The notes under the pieces were generated by a model. The model was not told the origin of the DNA and did not search any database. It was given only the letters and a program-made list of their open reading frames with translations. 9,563 nt of DNA from Porphyromonadaceae bacterium UBA7572 (lineage in GTDB: Bacteria; Bacteroidota; Bacteroidia; Bacteroidales; Muribaculaceae), in contig DLLC01000045.1 in the NCBI GenBank assembly GCA_002476625.1, forward strand, positions 16,159 to 25,721, written 5' to 3'. Shown in pieces: positions 6,891 to 9,563 of the stretch. Positions within the stretch are counted from its first letter, which is position 1. The number at the start of each line of letters is the position of its first letter. Made by a program: the position numbers and the translations under genes.

Positions 6891-7253
6891 TTAAAAGGAT
6901 GGCATCTCGTCCATATCCTTATTTCCCCGCTTTACGGCTTTAGTGGATATGACCGTTTTTTTATGCTTGGGTTTTACCTGATGTTTACGGCCATGCTTTT
7001 CCTTTCTTGCCTTACTGGCAGCAGTGGCGGCATCTTTTTTTGAACGGGACAGCGGCTTCGACTGCACAGCCTTGTTCAGCTCACGGATCACTTGCTCGCT
7101 TGGCACGTCGCCAGAGGCTTCCGCCCTGTCTCGGCACGCTTGTCCACAATAAGAAAACAGCAAAGCCACAGCAAGCATCAGCAGCACAGCCAATGTGCCC
7201 ACACGCTCACGGCGAGTCATCGAAAAAAAATCCGACACTTTCCCCATTTTCAC
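6891..7253 (-). CDS. small single-pass membrane protein with lysine-rich tail
   Basis: I do not recognise a named family for this 120-residue product. A short cytoplasmic start containing DFFSMTRRERVG (8–19) is followed by one hydrophobic segment, about 20–35 (TLAVLLMLAVALLFSY), then CGQAC. The rest is polar and strongly basic, with many Lys between 66 and 112. By the positive-inside rule MTRRER would face the cytoplasm, putting the tail outside the inner membrane. The DFFxxTRRER-plus-hydrophobic start resembles the N-terminal anchor of Bacteroidetes ComEA-like helix-hairpin-helix proteins, but no such domain follows (from recall, not tested). Two ATGs, codons 1 and 3, could serve as start. 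It is probably cotranscribed with transporter B 28 bp downstream. That it is a real gene is likely, from its promoter and tight spacing; its function is unknown. Confidence 0.75.
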   Translation of the reverse strand: MKMGKVSDFFSMTRRERVGTLAVLLMLAVALLFSYCGQACRDRAEASGDVPSEQVIRELNKAVQSKPLSRSKKDAATAASKARKEKHGRKHQVKPKHKKTVISTKAVKRGNKDMDEMPSF

Positions 7254-7293
7254 TTAAGCCCAGCCTTTAATTAACAATTATAATACTTCTTTG

Positions 7294-7301
7294 CAAAATT
7301 A
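7294..7301 (-). promoter_or_regulatory. candidate -7 box for the small membrane protein/transporter B unit
   Basis: The minus strand reads TAATTTTG, a full -7 match, about 40 bp before the ATG at 7253. No TTTG occurs 19–20 bp upstream, so the -33 half is missing. A second -7 match, TATATTTG, lies at 7360–7353 with a TTTG at 7380–7377 but only 16 bp between them. Either could drive the unit. Confidence 0.4.
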
Positions 7302-7407
7302 ATACATTTTCCTCGAATATGCTGGCATTTTCCTTAAAAAGCGCAACATTCACAAATATAAGTTTCACAAAGAGTGCAAAAGTGAAAATTAAGAAGTGAA
7401 AGAAAAA

Positions 7408-7439
7408 TTTGTAGAATTTAGAAAAAGTGGCTAACTTCG
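7408..7439 (+). promoter_or_regulatory. promoter of the VanZ-family gene
   Basis: TTTG (7408–7411), a 20-bp spacer and TAACTTCG (7432–7439) fit the Bacteroidota consensus with TTCG in place of TTTG. Transcription would start near 7446, leaving a leader of about 100 nt. It is divergent from the minus-strand candidate at 7294–7301, so both directions are served from the 7254–7546 intergenic region. Confidence 0.55.
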
Positions 7440-7461
7440 CTACATAATAAACAAAATATTA

Positions 7462-7480
7462 CATTGTTTGCTTAACAATG
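7462..7480 (+). repeat. hairpin-forming inverted repeat in the VanZ gene leader
   Basis: CATTGTT (7462–7468) and AACAATG (7474–7480) form a perfect 7-bp stem with a 5-nt loop (TGCTT). It lies near the start of the predicted leader and 66 bp before the ATG. No T-run follows directly. It may stabilise the 5' end or be a protein site. Confidence 0.45.
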
Positions 7481-7546
7481 AACGAACACAGGAATACACG
7501 ATTTTTTTAAATGACTGTTTAGAAACAAAACCTACCACTTGCAGAA

Positions 7547-8017
7547 ATGAAAAAAATGATCCTTGCCATTCCTACAGGCACACTATCCATATTGGTAACC
7601 TTGCTCTTGCTATATCTATCGCTTGCCTCAAACCCCTTTGACGTAAAGTCGGTTCATCTTTTCCCTAATGCCGACAAATGCGTCCATTTTCTGATGTATT
7701 TTGGCTGCGCCTTGATCTACCTCTATGAATATGCAAAGCACAAACTGCCACATCACACCAACATCAACGGTGAGCTCGCTATCACCACATCGCTGGCGGT
7801 GTTTGGGGTGCTGGTGGAAACCGCCCAAATGACCCTTACCGACGACCGCAGCTTCGAATGGCTCGACTGCCTGGCCAATGCCACAGGCGCATTCACATGT
7901 TTTCTGCTGATGCACTTCTGGGGAAAGCATTTCATTCACAGTATGCTCTACCGAACGGTAATAGCCCAGAAACAGCACCGGCACTATAAACACCATAGAA
8001 AGGTGGGACAATATTAA
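7547..8017 (+). CDS. VanZ-family membrane protein
   Basis: This 156-residue membrane protein has the VanZ-like signature: DKCVHFLMYFG (43–53), E91 and Q94 in VETAQM, and RSFEWLDCLANATGA (101–115). Hydrophobic segments lie at about 8–27, 47–62, 79–93 and 110–125. VanZ itself gives low-level teicoplanin resistance in enterococci, but chromosomal relatives are widespread and mostly uncharacterised; nothing here indicates antibiotic resistance (no other van genes). The last ~28 residues are basic and His-rich (QKQHRHYKHHRK). It is transcribed alone from the 7408–7439 promoter, and the next gene has its own promoter 88 bp downstream. The family call is secure; the role is unknown. Confidence 0.9.
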   Translation: MKKMILAIPTGTLSILVTLLLLYLSLASNPFDVKSVHLFPNADKCVHFLMYFGCALIYLYEYAKHKLPHHTNINGELAITTSLAVFGVLVETAQMTLTDDRSFEWLDCLANATGAFTCFLLMHFWGKHFIHSMLYRTVIAQKQHRHYKHHRKVGQY

Positions 8018-8048
8018 GCCTCGGCAAACACGCTTTTCAAGCATAAAT

Positions 8049-8080
8049 GTTGCCAAATACAATTATTGTGCGTACATTTG
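8049..8080 (+). promoter_or_regulatory. promoter of the HTH–methyltransferase gene
   Basis: GTTG (8049–8052), a 20-bp spacer and TACATTTG (8073–8080) give a full -7 match and a 3-of-4 -33 match. Transcription should start near 8086, only about 20 nt before the ATG at 8106. An 11-bp palindrome ACAATTATTGT (8059–8069) occupies the spacer, and the 8070–8102 dyad covers the -7 box. Confidence 0.65.
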
Positions 8081-8102
8081 TCAAAAACAAACAAATATAC
8101 GC
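8070..8102. promoter_or_regulatory. 33-bp dyad, candidate autoregulatory operator
   Basis: GCGTACATTTGT (8070–8081) and ACAAATATACGC (8091–8102) are inverted repeats with 11 of 12 positions matched and a 9-bp spacer. The left arm covers the -7 box, the centre falls at the expected transcription start (about 8086), and the right arm ends 3 bp before the methyltransferase ATG. A dimer bound here should block RNA polymerase. The XRE domain of the downstream gene product is the natural candidate ligand (inference). Confidence 0.6.
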
Positions 8103-8105
8103 TAT

Positions 8106-9512
8106 ATGCTTTTTCCCGAAAAATTACGACAGCTTCGCGCCAAAAGTGGCTTGAAACAAAAGGACATCGCCAAGAAAATTGGTGTGGATATTCCTATGTA
8201 TAGCAGATTTGAGCATGGCGAGCGTCGGCCAAAGCGCGAAACGGTGGTGAAACTCGCTAAAATTTTTGGAAGCGACACAGACGAACTTGTGGGACTTTGG
8301 CTGGCTTTTGCCGCGCTCAACGAGATTGGCACCGACAAATTAGCCGACAAGGCACTGGTGTATCTAAGAGAGGAGTTAGGCGATGCCGAAGCTCAATCCT
8401 GTGCTTCTGTGAGCGTCCTCACTCATACAGTCGCAACACAGGAAAAACACCATATAGAAATTCCAGCCATTGATCCCTCCAGGCAAAACATCGTGAAGCT
8501 GCTCGGCGGAAGCCCTTTTCCCCAATACCACTGCGGCGACGCACTAAAGTTGCTCAGCCGTGTGGAAAACAACAGTATAGACTGCATTATCACCAGCCCT
8601 CCATACTGGGGACTGCGACGTTACGGAGCTGACAGCATTGCCACCGACAATATTGATGTATTTATAGAAAGCATTGTGGCAGTGATGAGCCAACTCCACC
8701 GCGTGCTGAAACCGTCGGGGTCGCTGTGGCTGAATTTGGCGGATACTTACCAGAGTAAGGCCCTTAAAGGACTACCGTGGCGCATTGCCTTGAGAATGAT
8801 GGATGAGCAAGGCTGGACTCTGCGTAACGATGTGGTGTGGGACAAGCAGTATAGCGCTTTCGACAGCAGCCTCGACCATCTGCGCAACACACATGAGTTC
8901 ATTTTCCACTTCGTGAAAAGTGAGGATTTCTATTACGATGACGAGGAGTTGCGCTTATTTTTCAACAACGTAGCAAATAAAAACACTAAAGAGGGAAAAA
9001 CTTCAAGTGGCGTGACCGGTATGAAGTATCGCCGGAATGTGATGGGATCAACTGCCCTGTCCGACGAGGAAAAGAAATGCGCCCTATCCGAACTCGACAA
9101 AGTAGTGGCGATGGTCAATAATGGAGAAATCCCCGATTTCCGTATGTTCATCCGCTCTTTTCCAGGTCAGGTGCTTGACTCAAAATCGGAAAAGGCGAAG
9201 GCTATCAATGAAAAAGGATTCTACTTTCTGCTCTACAACAAGAATGGCACTATGCCTGCCGACGTGTGGAACATTGCTCCTGCCAACAGCCCCATTGAGC
9301 GCTACAATGTGTTTCCAGAAAGCCTTTGTCACCTTATTATCCTATCCACTTGCCCTGATGGCGGCATCGTGCTTGATCCTTACTGCGGACTGGGCACGGC
9401 TTGCAAAGTGGCTTACGACCTGCATCGCCGCGCCATAGGCTTCGACGTGAACGAAGACTACCTTCAAAAGGCAAAGGAAAAAATCCAGCAGCAGCCACTC
9501 AGTTTGTTTTAG
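8106..9512 (+). CDS. XRE-HTH / DNA (N4-cytosine or N6-adenine) methyltransferase fusion
   Basis: This 468-residue fusion has an XRE-type helix-turn-helix at about 5–60 (KLRQLRAKSGLKQKDIAKKI, recognition helix near IPMYSRFEHGERRPKRET). A linker to about 125 leads into an SAM-dependent amino-methyltransferase. Catalytic motif IV is TSPPYW (163–168), and SAM-binding motif I, DPYCGLGT (424–431), comes near the C-terminus with GFDVNEDY (445–452). This beta-class order fits m4C enzymes and some m6A enzymes; SPPY makes m4C somewhat likelier. Residues about 283–385 form the presumed target-recognition insert. The recognition sequence cannot be read. HTH-fused methyltransferases that repress their own gene are known among M.SsoII-type m5C enzymes; this would be an analogue in another methylase class. 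No restriction gene is visible: only 51 bp follow, and VanZ lies upstream. The ATG at 8106 opens the HTH directly. Confidence 0.93.
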   Translation: MLFPEKLRQLRAKSGLKQKDIAKKIGVDIPMYSRFEHGERRPKRETVVKLAKIFGSDTDELVGLWLAFAALNEIGTDKLADKALVYLREELGDAEAQSCASVSVLTHTVATQEKHHIEIPAIDPSRQNIVKLLGGSPFPQYHCGDALKLLSRVENNSIDCIITSPPYWGLRRYGADSIATDNIDVFIESIVAVMSQLHRVLKPSGSLWLNLADTYQSKALKGLPWRIALRMMDEQGWTLRNDVVWDKQYSAFDSSLDHLRNTHEFIFHFVKSEDFYYDDEELRLFFNNVANKNTKEGKTSSGVTGMKYRRNVMGSTALSDEEKKCALSELDKVVAMVNNGEIPDFRMFIRSFPGQVLDSKSEKAKAINEKGFYFLLYNKNGTMPADVWNIAPANSPIERYNVFPESLCHLIILSTCPDGGIVLDPYCGLGTACKVAYDLHRRAIGFDVNEDYLQKAKEKIQQQPLSLF

Positions 9513-9536
9513 ACTATTCTGTTTGTTTTAGACTAT
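9502..9536. repeat. 16-bp direct repeat spanning the methyltransferase stop codon
   Basis: GTTTGTTTTAGACTAT occurs at 9502–9517 and again at 9521–9536, a 19-bp period. The first copy encodes the last residues and the TAG stop of the methyltransferase; the second lies just outside the gene. It looks like a recent short duplication at the gene's 3' end. Confidence 0.8.
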
Positions 9537-9541
9537 AGATA

Positions 9542-9563
9542 AGATATTAGATATTAGATATTA
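9542..9563. repeat. 7-bp tandem repeat at the window end
   Basis: AGATATT is repeated three times in perfect tandem (9542–9562), and the next base, A, continues the pattern to the window edge. The array may extend further. Such tracts can change copy number by slippage; here it lies outside the visible coding sequence, 30 bp after the methyltransferase stop. Confidence 0.8.

Noticed and set aside
7547..8017. Glycopeptide resistance locus suggested by the VanZ match
   Set aside because: No vanH/A/X/R/S genes are present and VanZ-like proteins are widespread with other or unknown roles.
8018..8048. Possible terminator after the VanZ-family gene (GCTT–TTC–AAGC)
   Set aside because: The stem is 4 bp with no T-run; not supported as a terminator.
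7628..8062. 144-codon minus-strand open frame opposite the VanZ-family gene
   Set aside because: The plus-strand product carries the VanZ signature over its whole length. The reverse frame has no recognisable domain.

Overview
The window is chromosomal DNA from a member of the Bacteroidales, of Bacteroides/Prevotella/Muribaculaceae type. This rests on four things: gene content (DUF3109 protein, a folP–cdaA pair, short L19), recurring promoter signals of the Bacteroidota form TTTG–19/20 bp–TAnnTTTG, start codons in A/T-rich leaders without a clear Shine-Dalgarno, and A/T-rich intergenic DNA. Genus cannot be fixed from the sequence alone. No rRNA, tRNA, CRISPR array, transposase or phage gene is visible, and no gene-free stretch exceeds 300 bp.

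Positions 1–7253 are all on the minus strand. Read in the direction of transcription, they start with a small lysine-rich membrane protein (6891–7253) followed 28 bp later by a sodium:neurotransmitter-symporter (NSS) family transporter (5504–6862). Next is a second transporter with its own promoter (3993–5336), a tandem paralogue about 56% identical to the first. Then come folP (dihydropteroate synthase), cdaA (membrane diadenylate cyclase) and a Cys-rich DUF3109 protein, which look like one operon. Last are rplS (ribosomal protein L19) with a strong promoter and intrinsic terminator, and dinB (DNA polymerase IV), which runs off the left edge.

A 293-bp divergent intergenic region (7254–7546) separates these from two plus-strand genes: a VanZ-family membrane protein (7547–8017), and a DNA methyltransferase carrying an N-terminal XRE helix-turn-helix (8106–9512). 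The window ends in short direct and tandem repeats just after the methyltransferase stop.

Most of the window is housekeeping: folate synthesis, c-di-AMP signalling, translation, amino-acid-type transport and translesion synthesis. The most interesting part is the right end. There the HTH–methyltransferase fusion sits behind a promoter covered by a 33-bp dyad (12-bp arms, 11 of 12 matched), centred where transcription should start. This suggests a self-regulating modification gene. Whether it is an orphan or half of a restriction-modification system depends on what lies past the right edge. I do not see a clearly new multi-gene system here.
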